Shown: positions 41,547 to 50,897, numbered from the stretch's first letter. The stretch is 64,000 bases of DNA from Nonomuraea angiospora (GCF_014873145.1 NZ_JADBEK010000001.1:8866001-8930000), one strand, 5' to 3'. The notes: a model not told the origin generated them from the sequence alone. Translations and numbers: made by a program.

Positions 41547-42401
41547 TCAGGGAGCTCCGGCCGCCGTGCGTACCGCGCGGTGGGTCAGGACCCTGGCCAG
41601 ATGCCGCCGATAGTCCGGCTGCGCGTGCAGGTCGGACGGCGGCGAGGTGCCGGCCGCCGCCTCCTCGCACGCCTGGCGCAGCTGGTCGCCCAGCTCCACG
41701 CCCTCCAGGGCGGACTCGGCGGCGCGGGCGCGCAGCGGCGTCGAGCCCATGTTCGTCAGCCCGATCCTGGCCTCGGCGATCGAGCCGTTGGAGCGCCTGA
41801 CGGCGGCGGCCACGCCGACGATCGCCCACGCCTGGGCGGTCCGGTGGAACTTCTCGTAGTGGAAGCCCCAGCCGGCGCCCAGCTTCGGGAGCCGCACCCC
41901 GACCAGGATCTCGCCCGGCCCCAGCGACGACTCCCAGTAGTCGACGAAGAACTCGGCGGCCGGGATCTCCCGCTCGCCCTCCTGTGACCTGGCCACGAAC
42001 ACGCCCTCCAGCGCCAGCACCACGGCGGGCAGGTCGCCCGCCGGGTCCGCGTGGGCCAGCGAGCCGCCGAACGTGCCGCGGTGCCTGATCGCCGGATCCG
42101 CCACCTGCGCCGTGGCCAGCGCGAGCAGCGGGCAGTCGGCCCGGACGACGCCGGAGTGCAGGACCTCGTCGTGCGTGGTCATCGCGCCGATGAAGACGTG
42201 GTCGCCGCGGTCGTGCACGCCCTTCAGGTCGGGCAGCCGGCCGATGTCGACCAGCTTCGACGGGTACGCCATCCGCAGCCGCATCAGCGGCAGCAGCGAC
42301 TGCCCGCCCGCCAGGACCTTGGCGTCCTCGTCGGAGGCGAGCTCCTGGCAGGCCTCCGCCAGCGAACCCGGCCGCACGTAGTCGAACTGCGCGGGGATCA
42401 T
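41547..42401 (-). CDS. Molybdenum hydroxylase FAD-binding (medium) subunit
   Basis: A 284-residue CoxM/CutM-like subunit that carries FAD between the iron-sulfur subunit and the electron acceptor. It shows YVRPGSLAEACQEL, the FAD motif KVLAGGQSLLPLMRLRM near 29-45, TFGGSLAHADPAGDLPA near 112-128 and the C-terminal CO_deh_flav_C region. The start ATG 42401 overlaps the large-subunit stop (ATGA). All expected FAD-binding elements are present. Confidence 0.92.
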   Translation of the reverse strand: MIPAQFDYVRPGSLAEACQELASDEDAKVLAGGQSLLPLMRLRMAYPSKLVDIGRLPDLKGVHDRGDHVFIGAMTTHDEVLHSGVVRADCPLLALATAQVADPAIRHRGTFGGSLAHADPAGDLPAVVLALEGVFVARSQEGEREIPAAEFFVDYWESSLGPGEILVGVRLPKLGAGWGFHYEKFHRTAQAWAIVGVAAAVRRSNGSIAEARIGLTNMGSTPLRARAAESALEGVELGDQLRQACEEAAAGTSPPSDLHAQPDYRRHLARVLTHRAVRTAAGAP

Positions 42402-44812
42402 CGCCGAACTCCTTCCAGCGCCCCATCCTGCAGGGCTCTCCAGACGCGCTCGGGCGTGCACGGCATCCGCACGTCGTGGATGCCGCGCGGGCGCAGGGCG
42501 TCCACGATGGCGTTCACGACGGCCGGGGTCGAGGCGATCGTGCCCGCCTCGCCCACGCCCTTGACGCCCAGCGGGTTGCTGGTCGCCGGGGACTCGGTCC
42601 GGTCGAGCTGGAACGCCGGCAGGTCCGCCGCCGACGGCAGCAGGTAGTCGGCCATCGTCGTGGTCAGCAGGTTGCCCTCGGCGTCGTAGACGGCCTCCTC
42701 GAACAGCGCCTGCGCGATCCCCTGGGCGATGCCGCCGTGTACCTGGCCCTCGACGATCAGCGGGTTGACGACCTTGCCGACGTCGTCGACCGCCACGTAC
42801 GAGCGGATCTTCACCATGCCCGTCTCGGTGTCCACCTCCACCGCGCACAGGTGGGTGCCGTGCGGGAAGGAGTAGTTCTCCGGGTCGAACGTGGCGTCGG
42901 AGTCGAGCCGCGCCTCCACGCCCTCCGGCAGGTCGTGCGCCGTGAACGCGGCGTAGGCCAGCTCCTGGATGGTCTTCTGCGTGTCCGTGCCCCGCACCTT
43001 GAACGCCCCGGCCGCGTACTCCAGGTCCTCGGGCGAGCATTCGAGCACGTGCGCGGCGAGCTTGCGGGCCTTGTCCTTGACCTTCTCGCACGCCTTCAGC
43101 ACGGCGATGCCGCCGACGACGAGCGAGCGCGAGCCGTAGGTGTCCATGCCCTTGTGCGCGATGGCCGTGTCGCCGTGCAGCACCGTGACGTCGTCGAACG
43201 GCACGCCGAGCGCGTCCGCCGCGATCTGGCTCCACGACGTCACGTGGCCCTGCCCGTGCGGCGAGGTGCCGGTGATGACCTCGACCTTGCCCGTGGGCAG
43301 CATGCGCACCGAGCCGTGCTCCCAGCCGCCGGCGCCGTAGTTGGCCTCGCCGAGCATCCTGGACGGGGCCAGGCCGCACATCTCCGTGTACGTGCTGACG
43401 CCGATGCCGAGCTGCACCGGGTCGCCCCGGTCGCGCCGGTCGGCCTGCTCCGCGCGCAGCTTGTCGTAGCCGAACAGGGCCAGCGCCCTGTCCGTGGCCG
43501 CCTCGTAGTTGCCCGAGTCGTACGTCAGGCCGGAAATGGTGGTGTACGGGAACTCGTCGTGCTTGATCCAGTTGCGCCGGCGCACCTCCACCGGGTCCAT
43601 CTTGAGCTCGGCGGCCAGCTCGTCCATCACCCGCTCGATGCCGAACGTGGCCTCCGGCCGCCCCGCGCCCCGGTAGGCGTCCGTGGGCATCTTGGTGGTG
43701 AACACGCCCGTGCAGCCGAACTCGTACGCGTCCATCTTGTAGATCGCGTTGAACATCGACGCGCCGAGCAGCGGGATGCCCGGCGTGACCAGCATCAGGT
43801 ACGCGCCCATGTCGGCCAGCAGGTCGACCTGCAGCCCGCGGATGCGCCCGTCGGCCTCGGCGGCCAGCCGGATGTGCTGGATCTGGTCGCGGCCGTGGTG
43901 CACGGTCAGGTTGCCCTCGGAGCGGGACTCGGTCCACTTGACCGGCCTGCCGAGCTTGCGGGCCAGCAGCAGGCAGAGCACCTCTTCCGCGGTGACCTGC
44001 AGCTTCGAGCCGAACCCGCCGCCCACGTCGGGGGCGATCACGCGGAGCTTGTGCTCGGGGATGCCGGTCACCACGGCCAGCATGACCCGCAGGACGTGCG
44101 GGATCTGCGTGGACGACGAGATCGTGAACGCGTCGCCGTCGGTGTCGGCCAGGACCGCCCGCGGCTCCATCGCGCTCGGGATGAGCCGCTGCTGGATGTA
44201 GGTCCGGTCGATGACGACGGGGGCGTCCCTGAACGCGGCGTCGATGTCACCGGAGTTGATCTTGACGCTGAACGCCTTGTTGCCCGCCTCGTGGACCTTC
44301 GGGCTGCCGTCCGCCAGCGCCTCGTTCATGTCGAGGACCGCGGGCAGCGGCTCGTACTCGATGTCGATGGCCTCGAGCGCGTCGGCGGCGCGGTAGCGGT
44401 CGGTCGCGATCACGCAGGCCACGGCCTCGCCGACGTACCTGACCTCGGACACCGCCATCGGCGGGTGGTCGGGGATGACGATGTCCTCGCTTACCGGCCA
44501 CGCGCACGGCAGGCTGCCCTGCTCGGCGGCGAAGTCCTGGCCGCTGAAGGCCGCCACGACCCCGGGCAGCTCACGCGCCCCCGAGACGTCGACCCTGGTG
44601 ATCCGCGCGTGTGCCATCGGGCTGCGCAGGAACATCACCTGCAGCATCCCCGGGCGGGAGAGGTTGTCCGTCCACTGCGTGCGCCCCGTCAGGAGCCGTG
44701 CGTCCTCCTTGCGCCGACGCGGCCTGCCGACCTCTGACGTGCCCGCGGGCTCGTTGATCTGATCGCTCTGCTCTATCTGCTCGGCGACCATGCCGGTGTC
44801 GATCTCGCTCAT
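42398..44812 (-). CDS. Molybdenum hydroxylase large subunit, form II CoxL-like
   Basis: An 804-residue molybdopterin-cytosine-dinucleotide subunit of the xanthine oxidase family. It starts at ATG 44812, overlapping the small-subunit stop. Motifs include [25 protein letters not shown], the active-site loop [20 protein letters not shown], and [11 protein letters not shown] with the catalytic glutamate near the end. True (form I) CO dehydrogenases carry AYxCSFR in the active loop; AYRGAGR marks form II, whose substrates vary and are mostly unknown. So the enzyme is a molybdenum hydroxylase, but CO oxidation should not be assumed. Confidence 0.92.
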   Translation of the reverse strand: MSEIDTGMVAEQIEQSDQINEPAGTSEVGRPRRRKEDARLLTGRTQWTDNLSRPGMLQVMFLRSPMAHARITRVDVSGARELPGVVAAFSGQDFAAEQGSLPCAWPVSEDIVIPDHPPMAVSEVRYVGEAVACVIATDRYRAADALEAIDIEYEPLPAVLDMNEALADGSPKVHEAGNKAFSVKINSGDIDAAFRDAPVVIDRTYIQQRLIPSAMEPRAVLADTDGDAFTISSSTQIPHVLRVMLAVVTGIPEHKLRVIAPDVGGGFGSKLQVTAEEVLCLLLARKLGRPVKWTESRSEGNLTVHHGRDQIQHIRLAAEADGRIRGLQVDLLADMGAYLMLVTPGIPLLGASMFNAIYKMDAYEFGCTGVFTTKMPTDAYRGAGRPEATFGIERVMDELAAELKMDPVEVRRRNWIKHDEFPYTTISGLTYDSGNYEAATDRALALFGYDKLRAEQADRRDRGDPVQLGIGVSTYTEMCGLAPSRMLGEANYGAGGWEHGSVRMLPTGKVEVITGTSPHGQGHVTSWSQIAADALGVPFDDVTVLHGDTAIAHKGMDTYGSRSLVVGGIAVLKACEKVKDKARKLAAHVLECSPEDLEYAAGAFKVRGTDTQKTIQELAYAAFTAHDLPEGVEARLDSDATFDPENYSFPHGTHLCAVEVDTETGMVKIRSYVAVDDVGKVVNPLIVEGQVHGGIAQGIAQALFEEAVYDAEGNLLTTTMADYLLPSAADLPAFQLDRTESPATSNPLGVKGVGEAGTIASTPAVVNAIVDALRPRGIHDVRMPCTPERVWRALQDGALEGVRR

Positions 44813-45291
44813 GGCGTCGTCACCGCCCGCCCCATCTCCTGCGCGCCCCGGCGCACGGCCTTGACGATGTTGCAGTAGCCGGTGCAGCGGCAGAGATTGC
44901 CCTCCAGGCCCTGCCTGATCGCCTCCTCCGACGGCTCGGGATCCTCCCTGAGGAGGTCTATCGCGGCCATGACCATGCCGGGCGTGCAGTAACCGCACTG
45001 CAGCGCGTGTTCTTCGTGGAAGGCCCGCTGCATCGGGTGCATCGACCCGTTGACGCCCAGGCCCTCGATCGTGACGACCTCGCAGCCGTCGGCCTGCACG
45101 GCGAGCACGGAACAGCTCTTCACGCTCGTGCCGTCGAGCATGACCGTGCAGGCGCCGCAGTTGCTGGTGTCGCACCCGACGGGGGTGCCGGTCTTGCCCA
45201 GCCGCTCTCGTAGCAGATGTACGAGCAGGAGTCGCGGCTCCACGTCCTCCTCGTACTTGATCCCGTCGACGGTGACGGTGATTCGGGGCAT
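44809..45291 (-). CDS. Molybdenum hydroxylase [2Fe-2S] (small) subunit
   Basis: A 160-residue CoxS-like protein with two [2Fe-2S] clusters. The plant-ferredoxin cluster is bound by CDTSNCGAC and a later cysteine (SCSV). The second cluster is bound by CGYCTPGM and CRCTGYCNI. It passes electrons from the molybdenum centre to FAD. It is the first gene of the S-L-M-G operon, with ATG at 45291 after a GGAGG-rich stretch. Length and cysteine spacing match the family. Confidence 0.95.
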   Translation of the reverse strand: MPRITVTVDGIKYEEDVEPRLLLVHLLRERLGKTGTPVGCDTSNCGACTVMLDGTSVKSCSVLAVQADGCEVVTIEGLGVNGSMHPMQRAFHEEHALQCGYCTPGMVMAAIDLLREDPEPSEEAIRQGLEGNLCRCTGYCNIVKAVRRGAQEMGRAVTTP

Positions 45292-45362
45292 ACGTCCTCC
45301 CTCAGGAGCAGGGGATTGGCGGACACACCCGAACCTACGCCGGTGTTTTTCCCGGTCAAGGG

Positions 45363-45542
45363 TTACTTACCGCGAACCACCCTGGCGATGATCGCCACCA
45401 GCCCCGCGAACGCCAATCCCAGCACCAATACCCCGATCAGGACCAGCGGATCCGTGATCGCGCGTGTCACTATGAGAATGCCCAGAACCACGAAGAGCAC
45501 ACCGCTGAGCAGGGCCATCCAGTCGGTCCGGTGCCTGCTCAT
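45363..45542 (-). CDS. Small two-helix membrane protein (59 aa)
   Basis: A 59-residue frame with ATG at 45542 and TAA at 45363-45365. Upstream is GGAGTGAGG with good spacing. It starts [10 protein letters not shown] and has two hydrophobic helices (about 10-27 and 32-52), ending in RVVRGK. The basic start and end flanking two helices suggest both termini are cytoplasmic. It lies 129 bp downstream of the PspC/LiaF-like gene on the same strand and may be part of that envelope-stress unit. I do not recognise a family. Codon use looks normal for the genome. Confidence 0.6.
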   Translation of the reverse strand: MSRHRTDWMALLSGVLFVVLGILIVTRAITDPLVLIGVLVLGLAFAGLVAIIARVVRGK

Positions 45543-45671
45543 TGCCTCACTCCGTTCGGCGGCTCGGTCGCTTCAAGCCGTCGCCTTCCCTCGTCGCTCT
45601 GGTCGCTACGCTCCCGCCGCTCCTCAGTCCAGGCGACGGCGCTCCCTCGCAGGCGTCGCGGCCGTTCGACC

Positions 45672-47309
45672 TCACGCGGCACGCCGCACCTCCATGTCCC
45701 CGAGCCCGCCCCGCAGGTTGAGGACGATGGTCGAGACCTTGCCGTCGGGCTTCACCTCGGGCTCCAGCACCTTGTCGTACCGCACGTCCACGCCGCCCCT
45801 GACCGAATGATCGAGCTTGATGTCGCCGACCTTGTTGGCGGCGTGCACCTCGATCCTGGCCGTCGGCGGCACGATCACCATCAGCTCGCCCATCGTCACC
45901 GCCGCGTTGAACGTCACCTCGGCGCCCGGCTCCAGCTTCAGCTCCGACAGGTCCAGCCGCCCGTCGCCGACTCCGACGTCGTACAGCATGCTCGACTGAC
46001 TCACGCTGGTCGGCACCCAGTTCGACTCGCCGATGTTCCTGGGGATGCCCCCGAGCACGAAGCCCAGGGCCACGATGACCGCCACCAGCGTCCCCGTGGC
46101 CACCAGCCCGGCCCCGCGGCCCCACCAGGCGGCGACCAGCAGCCCGGCGCCGATCGTGATGAGCACGGCGCCGCCGACGATGGTCGGGCTCACTCCTGCG
46201 GCCGACCTGGCTTGGACCGCCACGACGATCCCTCCAATGATGATTGCCAGCAGGATGGTGATGGCGCCGATGAACGACTTGGGGCGCGGCTTCCGCTCCT
46301 TCTTGGGGACCGGTTGGCCGTACAGGACGGGGTCGTACGGGGAGTAGCCCGCTGCCCGCTTGGCGGGGTCGAGCGGCTGGTAGGGGCCCTTCGGCGCGAA
46401 CGGCTCGCCGTAGGGGGTGTAGTCGAGGCGGGTTCTGGGCTGCGGCTGGTACGACGGGACCCGGTGCTCGGCGGTGACCTTGGTGTCCTCGCCGGCGGAC
46501 GCGGGCTCACGGGCGGACGGGGGCTCATCGGCGGGCACGGGTCGACCGGCGGGGGCGGGCGGCGCGGCCTCGTTCGCCCGCGTCGGCGGCTCCGGCCCCC
46601 GTTCCTCGGCGACGTCCCTGGCCGTCTCCTGAACAGCTTCCTGGATCGGCTCCGGGACGACCGTCTCCCGCACCGGCTCGGAGGCGGCGGGCTCCTGGAC
46701 CGGCGGTGGCGCCGCTGAGGGCGTGGCGACCGGCGGCGGGGCCGCTGCGGGTGTGGCGACCGGCGACGGTCCCGCTGCGGGCGTGGGCCTGACCGGCGGC
46801 GGTCCCGTGGGGGGCGTGGGCCTGACCGGCGGGGCCTCGGGAGCCGCGGTCGTCTGCCTCCTGCTCAGCCGTTCGGGCATCGAGCGGGCCAGCCCCAGCA
46901 GGTCCACCCCGCTGGAGTGGGCCGCGAGCAGCGAGACGGCGAGCAGGACGCACACCACCAGGGTGCCGGTGTCGAGCCACACCGTCGCCAGGTTGAGCGC
47001 CAGCCCGAACGCCATCACCGCCGTCAGCAACGCCATCACGGTCTCGGCGTCGAAGTCGCGGCGCGTCCACTGCTCGATGATCCCCGGCCTGCCGTTCGGC
47101 TCCTTCATCAGCAGGAACGCCGCGAGATAGAGGAACAGGCCGATGCCGGAGCCGAGCAGAAGCATGGCGAAACCCACGCGGAACACCACGGGGTCGACGC
47201 CGGTGTGCCGCCCGAGACCGGAACAGACGCCCATGAGGAAGCGCCCCTCGCTGCTGCGTCGCAGCGACCGGGGCGGGGCGGCCGGTTCCTTGGGCGGAGC
47301 TTCTGTCAT
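45672..47309 (-). CDS. PspC-domain protein with LiaF-like C-terminus
   Basis: A 545-residue membrane protein. Residues ~15-75 are a PspC domain (GRFLMGVCSGLGRHTGVDPV). Two helices follow. Residues ~150-300 are a long Pro/Ala-rich linker with short repeats (GPPPVRPTP, PAAAPPPVATP), then come about four helices (345-435), and a C-terminal LiaF-like domain with VTMGELMVIVPPTARIEV and GDIKLDHSV. Such proteins act as sensors or inhibitors in cell-envelope stress systems. It is divergent from a PspC-containing histidine kinase with its response regulator, so the three probably form one circuit. Confidence 0.85.
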   Translation of the reverse strand: MTEAPPKEPAAPPRSLRRSSEGRFLMGVCSGLGRHTGVDPVVFRVGFAMLLLGSGIGLFLYLAAFLLMKEPNGRPGIIEQWTRRDFDAETVMALLTAVMAFGLALNLATVWLDTGTLVVCVLLAVSLLAAHSSGVDLLGLARSMPERLSRRQTTAAPEAPPVRPTPPTGPPPVRPTPAAGPSPVATPAAAPPPVATPSAAPPPVQEPAASEPVRETVVPEPIQEAVQETARDVAEERGPEPPTRANEAAPPAPAGRPVPADEPPSAREPASAGEDTKVTAEHRVPSYQPQPRTRLDYTPYGEPFAPKGPYQPLDPAKRAAGYSPYDPVLYGQPVPKKERKPRPKSFIGAITILLAIIIGGIVVAVQARSAAGVSPTIVGGAVLITIGAGLLVAAWWGRGAGLVATGTLVAVIVALGFVLGGIPRNIGESNWVPTSVSQSSMLYDVGVGDGRLDLSELKLEPGAEVTFNAAVTMGELMVIVPPTARIEVHAANKVGDIKLDHSVRGGVDVRYDKVLEPEVKPDGKVSTIVLNLRGGLGDMEVRRAA

Positions 47310-47422
47310 GTCACCATCGTGGACCTACATGTGATGTGCTCGCATCCGGGAGACCCCTGACCCGACCCGGGGGTTGTTCCCTGATGCCCGAAGTGCCCCC
47401 GACATGTGACTATGGCGATGTT

Positions 47423-48631
47423 ATGGCTGACCAGAAGACTCTCGCCGAGCCGACCGGCGACGCGCCCTATCGGCGCCTGATGCGCCCCATGGAGGGCCGC
47501 CTGCTGGGCGGCGTCGCCCAGGGGCTCGCGGCACAGCTCTCGCTCGATCCCGTGGTGATCAGGCTGATGTTCGTGCTGCTCAGCGTGGTGGACGGGGTCG
47601 GCATGGTGGCGTACGCCGTGTTGTGGATGGTCACACCACGGCAACCGTACGAGGGCCAGCCGCCGCAGCGGGACTGGAGCCAGCTGGCCGCGTTCAGCGC
47701 GATCGGGGTGGCGCTGTTCGCGTTCGGCTGGCTCACGGGGGCGTCCCAGGGCGGGATCGGCATGCTTCCGTTCGCCGTGGGCGGGATCGGAGCGCTGATC
47801 CTCTGGCAGCAGGCCGATCCGGAGCGCCGCAAGAGCTGGGTCCAGGGCGCCACCACGAGCATCAGGAAGAACCGGGTTCGCACGCTGCTCGGCGTGACGC
47901 TCGTGGTGATCGGCGCGGCGGGCTTCCTGTACGCCGAGGGCGAGCTGAACCAGGCCAAACCCGGTCTGATGTTCACCGTCGTGGTGGTCGGCGGCCTGGC
48001 CGTCATCTGCGCGCCCTGGCTCGCCGGCCTGTGGAAAGAGCTGCAGTTGGAGCGGCGCGAGCGCATCAGGCAGGAGGAACGCGCCGAGGTGGCCGCCATG
48101 GTGCACGACTCGGTGCTGCACACGCTCACCCTCATCCAGCGCGTCGCGCACGATCCGCGCGAGGTCACCCGGCTGGCCCGCTCCCAGGAGCGCGACCTGC
48201 GCAACTGGCTCTACCAGCCCGCCCAGGACGCCGACGCCACCGTGGCGGCCGCCGTACGCAGGATCGCGGCCGAGGAGGAGGACGCCCACGGGGTGCCCAT
48301 CGAGGTCGTCTGCGTGGGGGACATCGCCCTGGACCCGGTGGGTAAGCTGGCCGCCCAGCTCAAGGCGGCCCGGCAGGCGATGGTCAACGCGGCCAAATAC
48401 TCTGAGAGCCCGGCCATTTCCGTCTATGCCGAAGTAGAGGGTGAAGAGGTCACGATTTTCGTGAAGGATCGTGGCAAGGGGTTCGACCTCGATGCCGTGC
48501 CACTCGACAGGATGGGCATCAGGGAGTCCATCATCGGGAGAATGGAACGCCACGGAGGCACGGCCCGGGTACGCACCTCCGTCGGTGAGGGCACGGAAGT
48601 GATGTTGACCATGAAGGTGGAGAAGGCATGA
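47423..48631 (+). CDS. PspC-domain sensor histidine kinase
   Basis: A 402-residue sensor kinase of the NarL-system (HisKA_3) type. It starts with a PspC domain (PMEGRLLGGVAQGLAAQLSLDPV). Several transmembrane helices follow, up to about residue 200, then the dimerisation segment EVAAMVHDSVLHTL with phospho-acceptor His228, and a C-terminal HATPase domain ending GGTARVRTSVGEGTEV. I use ATG 47423; ATG 47384 in the same frame is possible, and neither has a strong ribosome-binding site. The gene overlaps its response regulator (ATGA) and is divergent from the PspC/LiaF-like gene. Confidence 0.9.
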   Translation: MADQKTLAEPTGDAPYRRLMRPMEGRLLGGVAQGLAAQLSLDPVVIRLMFVLLSVVDGVGMVAYAVLWMVTPRQPYEGQPPQRDWSQLAAFSAIGVALFAFGWLTGASQGGIGMLPFAVGGIGALILWQQADPERRKSWVQGATTSIRKNRVRTLLGVTLVVIGAAGFLYAEGELNQAKPGLMFTVVVVGGLAVICAPWLAGLWKELQLERRERIRQEERAEVAAMVHDSVLHTLTLIQRVAHDPREVTRLARSQERDLRNWLYQPAQDADATVAAAVRRIAAEEEDAHGVPIEVVCVGDIALDPVGKLAAQLKAARQAMVNAAKYSESPAISVYAEVEGEEVTIFVKDRGKGFDLDAVPLDRMGIRESIIGRMERHGGTARVRTSVGEGTEVMLTMKVEKA

Positions 48632-49260
48632 CGCGCGTGTTGATCGTCGACGATCACCGGCTGTTCCGCTCCGGCGTACGCGCCGAGCTGGGCGACTCGA
48701 TCGAGGTGGTGGGCGAGGCCGAGGACGTGGAGACGGCCGTCAAGGCGATCGCGGAGCACCAGCCCGACGTGGTCCTGCTGGACGTGCACATGCCGGGCGG
48801 CGGGGGCCAGGAGGTGCTGCGCCGGGTCCTGGGCGCGGGCTCCCAGGTGCGTTTCCTCGCCCTGTCGGTCTCGGACGCCGCCGAGGACGTCATCGGCGTG
48901 ATCCGGGGCGGGGCGCGGGGCTACGTGACCAAGAACATCAGCGGCAAGGAGCTGACGGACGCCATCCGCCGGGTGGCCGAAGGGGACGCGGTCTTCTCGC
49001 CACGGCTGGCCGGGTTCGTCCTGGACGCCTTCGCCTCGTCGGAAGCGCCGTCCATCGATCCGGAGCTGGATTCTCTGACGCAGCGCGAGCGCGAGGTGCT
49101 GCGCTTGATCGCGCGGGGGTACGCGTACAAGGAGATCGCCAAGGAGCTCTTCATCTCCGTCAAGACCGTGGAAACCCACGTCTCGTCGGTCCTGCGCAAG
49201 CTCCAGCTCTCCAATCGCCACGAACTATCCCGCTGGGCCACCGCCCGCCGCCTCGTCTGA
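48628..49260 (+). CDS. NarL/LuxR-family response regulator
   Basis: A 210-residue response regulator. The receiver domain has DD at 8-9, the phosphorylated Asp52 in VVLLDVHMP, Ser/Thr near 86 and Lys near 108 (YVTKNI). A linker leads to a C-terminal LuxR helix-turn-helix: LTQREREVLRLIARGYAYKEIAKELFIS and VKTVETHVSSVLRKLQ. It is coupled to the kinase gene and probably activates envelope-stress genes, including perhaps the divergent PspC/LiaF gene. Confidence 0.95.
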   Translation: MTRVLIVDDHRLFRSGVRAELGDSIEVVGEAEDVETAVKAIAEHQPDVVLLDVHMPGGGGQEVLRRVLGAGSQVRFLALSVSDAAEDVIGVIRGGARGYVTKNISGKELTDAIRRVAEGDAVFSPRLAGFVLDAFASSEAPSIDPELDSLTQREREVLRLIARGYAYKEIAKELFISVKTVETHVSSVLRKLQLSNRHELSRWATARRLV

Positions 49261-49464
49261 CGCCCCGCGCTCGCTAAGTCGTCCGGCACGGCACGAGCCC
49301 GCACCCGGCCGGCACTTCCTCGACTCCTCACCAGGGCCGCCCTTCACCTTCTCCACCCCTCACCCCCTCCACCCAGCGCGGCCCGCCTCCTCCCGCCACG
49401 GCCCCCCACCACGGCCTCCCACCACGGTCGGTCTCACGCGGCCAGCCTCATCCGGCGACCTTCT

Positions 49465-49565
49465 CACCGCAGCGCCCCTCACCGCAGCGCCCCTCACCGT
49501 GGCGCCCCTCACCTGGCACCCTGACGGCGGCCCCTCATCACGGCGGTTCCTCATCACGGCGGTTC
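49465..49565. repeat. Short tandem repeats (15 bp x3; 16 bp x2)
   Basis: CACCGCAGCGCCCCT occurs at 49465-49479 and 49480-49494, and with two changes at 49495-49509. Then CTCATCACGGCGGTTC occurs twice in direct succession (49534-49549, 49550-49565). Both lie in a C-rich region with no gene. They look like slippage products. Confidence 0.75.
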
Positions 49566-49730
49566 CTCAACGGCGCTCCCACAGCCATCCCCAGCACCTC
49601 AACGTCCCGCCAGCCATCCCCATCCGCCAGCCCCGCGCACTCCGCCGCCCGTGCCCCCCGGCGGCCCGTGCCTCCCGTGCACCCCGCTGTGCCTGACGCC
49701 GCCCCGGGCACCCTCCCCATACTCCTAAAT

Positions 49731-49793
49731 CCGGCAGCGCTGGCGGAAGCGGGGGCGTGGTTTCCCCCTGGGATGGGGGTTCATCCGTGCCGG
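49731..49793 (+). promoter_or_regulatory. Foldable leader upstream of the L,D-transpeptidase
   Basis: An outer stem CCGGCA (49731-49736) with TGCCGG (49788-49793) encloses a GGGGG/CCCCC stem (49751-49755 with 49764-49768) and a further G-rich part. It ends about 100 bases before the start codon. Cell-wall enzyme genes in actinomycetes are often under RNA control (for example ydaO-type c-di-AMP riboswitches), but I cannot match this segment to a known consensus. Confidence 0.25.
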
Positions 49794-49895
49794 TTTGGAA
49801 CGTTACGGGATAGTTATCACTGGTACGCCCACAAAACTCCCGCCTCAGTTGTCACACATAAAGGAGAAAAAGCACATAGCCCAGGAGTAGCCCCC

Positions 49896-50879
49896 TTGAA
49901 TCGCGTCCCCCGGATGCTGCCGGCCCTGGTCGCATTGGCCGCCATGACGGCCTGTGCGGCGGAGAGCGTCCACGTTCCCCAAACGCAGCAAGCCTCGGTG
50001 GTCCGGGCCGCCGGCGCGGCGAGCGTCACGGCCCCGGTGCAGGTCACCGACCCGGCTAAGCCGGAAAAGAAGGTCAAGCTCGATATAGCCGACATAACCC
50101 CGATGGGGGAGAAGACGGAGAAGGTAGGCGTCGGCTTCCCGATCATCGTCACGTTCGACCGCGACGTGAAGGACCGGGCGGCCGTGGAGGCGCTGCTGGA
50201 GGTGGAGGCGGAGAAGCCGGTCGACGGCGCCTGGCGCTGGGTGTCGGCGCGCAAGGTCATCTACCGGACGAAGACGTACTGGAAGCCTCACCAGAAGGTC
50301 CTCTTCACCGCCCGCCTGTCGCAGCTCCCCGGCAACACCGGTGCCAAGGACGTCTCCCGCCGCTTCGCCGTCGGCACGTCGCAGATCTCCGTGGTCAACA
50401 CCCGGAACCACCAGATGAAGGTCTACCGCGACGGCAAGCTGGCCAAGAAGATCCCGATCAGCGCAGGCAGGGGCGGGCTGATCAGGAACGGCGTGGACGT
50501 CTACCTCACCACCAGCGGCGTTCACCTCACCATGGGCAAGAAGGCCGTGGAGACCATGACCTCCTCCTGGATGGGCGTGACGGATCCCAAGGACCCGCGC
50601 TACTACAAGGAGGAGATCCCGTGGGCGGTCCGCATCTCCGACAGCGGTGAGTACGTCCACCAGAGCGCCGGCTACTACCAGTTCCTCGGCCGCTCCAACC
50701 AGAGCCACGGCTGCGTGCGGGCCACCCCCGCCGGGGCCAAGTGGTTCTACGGCATCGCCCAGCGCGGCGACGTCGTCAAGATCACCGGTACGAAGCGCAA
50801 GCTGCAGTGGAACAACGGCTGGAGCTACTGGCAGCTGAACTGGACCCAGTGGAAGAAGGGCAGCGCCCTGAAGGGCTGA
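49896..50879 (+). CDS. L,D-transpeptidase lipoprotein with Ig-like domain
   Basis: A 327-residue exported peptidoglycan cross-linking enzyme. I choose TTG 49896 because AGGAG lies 8 nt upstream, and it yields a short lipoprotein signal (NRVPRMLPALVALAAMTAC) with a plausible lipobox cysteine. Residues ~60-160 form an Ig-like domain (PIIVTFDRDVKDRAAVEALLEV) as in mycobacterial LdtMt2. The YkuD catalytic domain follows, with ISVVNTRNHQMKVY, HLTMG and the signature SHGCVRAT containing the nucleophilic cysteine. It makes 3-3 cross-links. A WNNGWSYWQLNWTQW segment near the C-terminus is rich in tryptophan, as in related enzymes. Confidence 0.9.
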   Translation: MNRVPRMLPALVALAAMTACAAESVHVPQTQQASVVRAAGAASVTAPVQVTDPAKPEKKVKLDIADITPMGEKTEKVGVGFPIIVTFDRDVKDRAAVEALLEVEAEKPVDGAWRWVSARKVIYRTKTYWKPHQKVLFTARLSQLPGNTGAKDVSRRFAVGTSQISVVNTRNHQMKVYRDGKLAKKIPISAGRGGLIRNGVDVYLTTSGVHLTMGKKAVETMTSSWMGVTDPKDPRYYKEEIPWAVRISDSGEYVHQSAGYYQFLGRSNQSHGCVRATPAGAKWFYGIAQRGDVVKITGTKRKLQWNNGWSYWQLNWTQWKKGSALKG

Positions 50880-50897
50880 CCCCGTAATAACGCCATC

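Larger units (their letters stand above)
49261..49895. other. Long noncoding stretch before the L,D-transpeptidase gene
   Basis: About 635 bases without a convincing gene. The first ~400 are C-rich and strand-asymmetric (many CCCCTC, CCACC runs) and contain short tandem repeats at 49465-49509 and 49534-49565. The last ~170 bases are clearly different: lower GC, with AAAACTCC, CACATAAAGGAGAAAAAG, and a foldable GC segment at 49731-49793. The latter part is the promoter and leader of the transpeptidase. Frames on either strand in the first part have low-complexity products and no start signals. Confidence 0.45.

Noticed and set aside
42398..45291. Operon taken as an aerobic CO dehydrogenase
   Set aside because: The active-site loop is AYRGAGR (form II), not AYxCSFR, so the CO-oxidising assignment is not supported.
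49465..49565. CRISPR array
   Set aside because: Repeats are directly adjacent without spacers, only two or three copies, and no cas genes are present.
49700..49895. ydaO-type c-di-AMP riboswitch
   Set aside because: Some pairing is visible, but I could not match the conserved consensus blocks; left only as a structured leader candidate.
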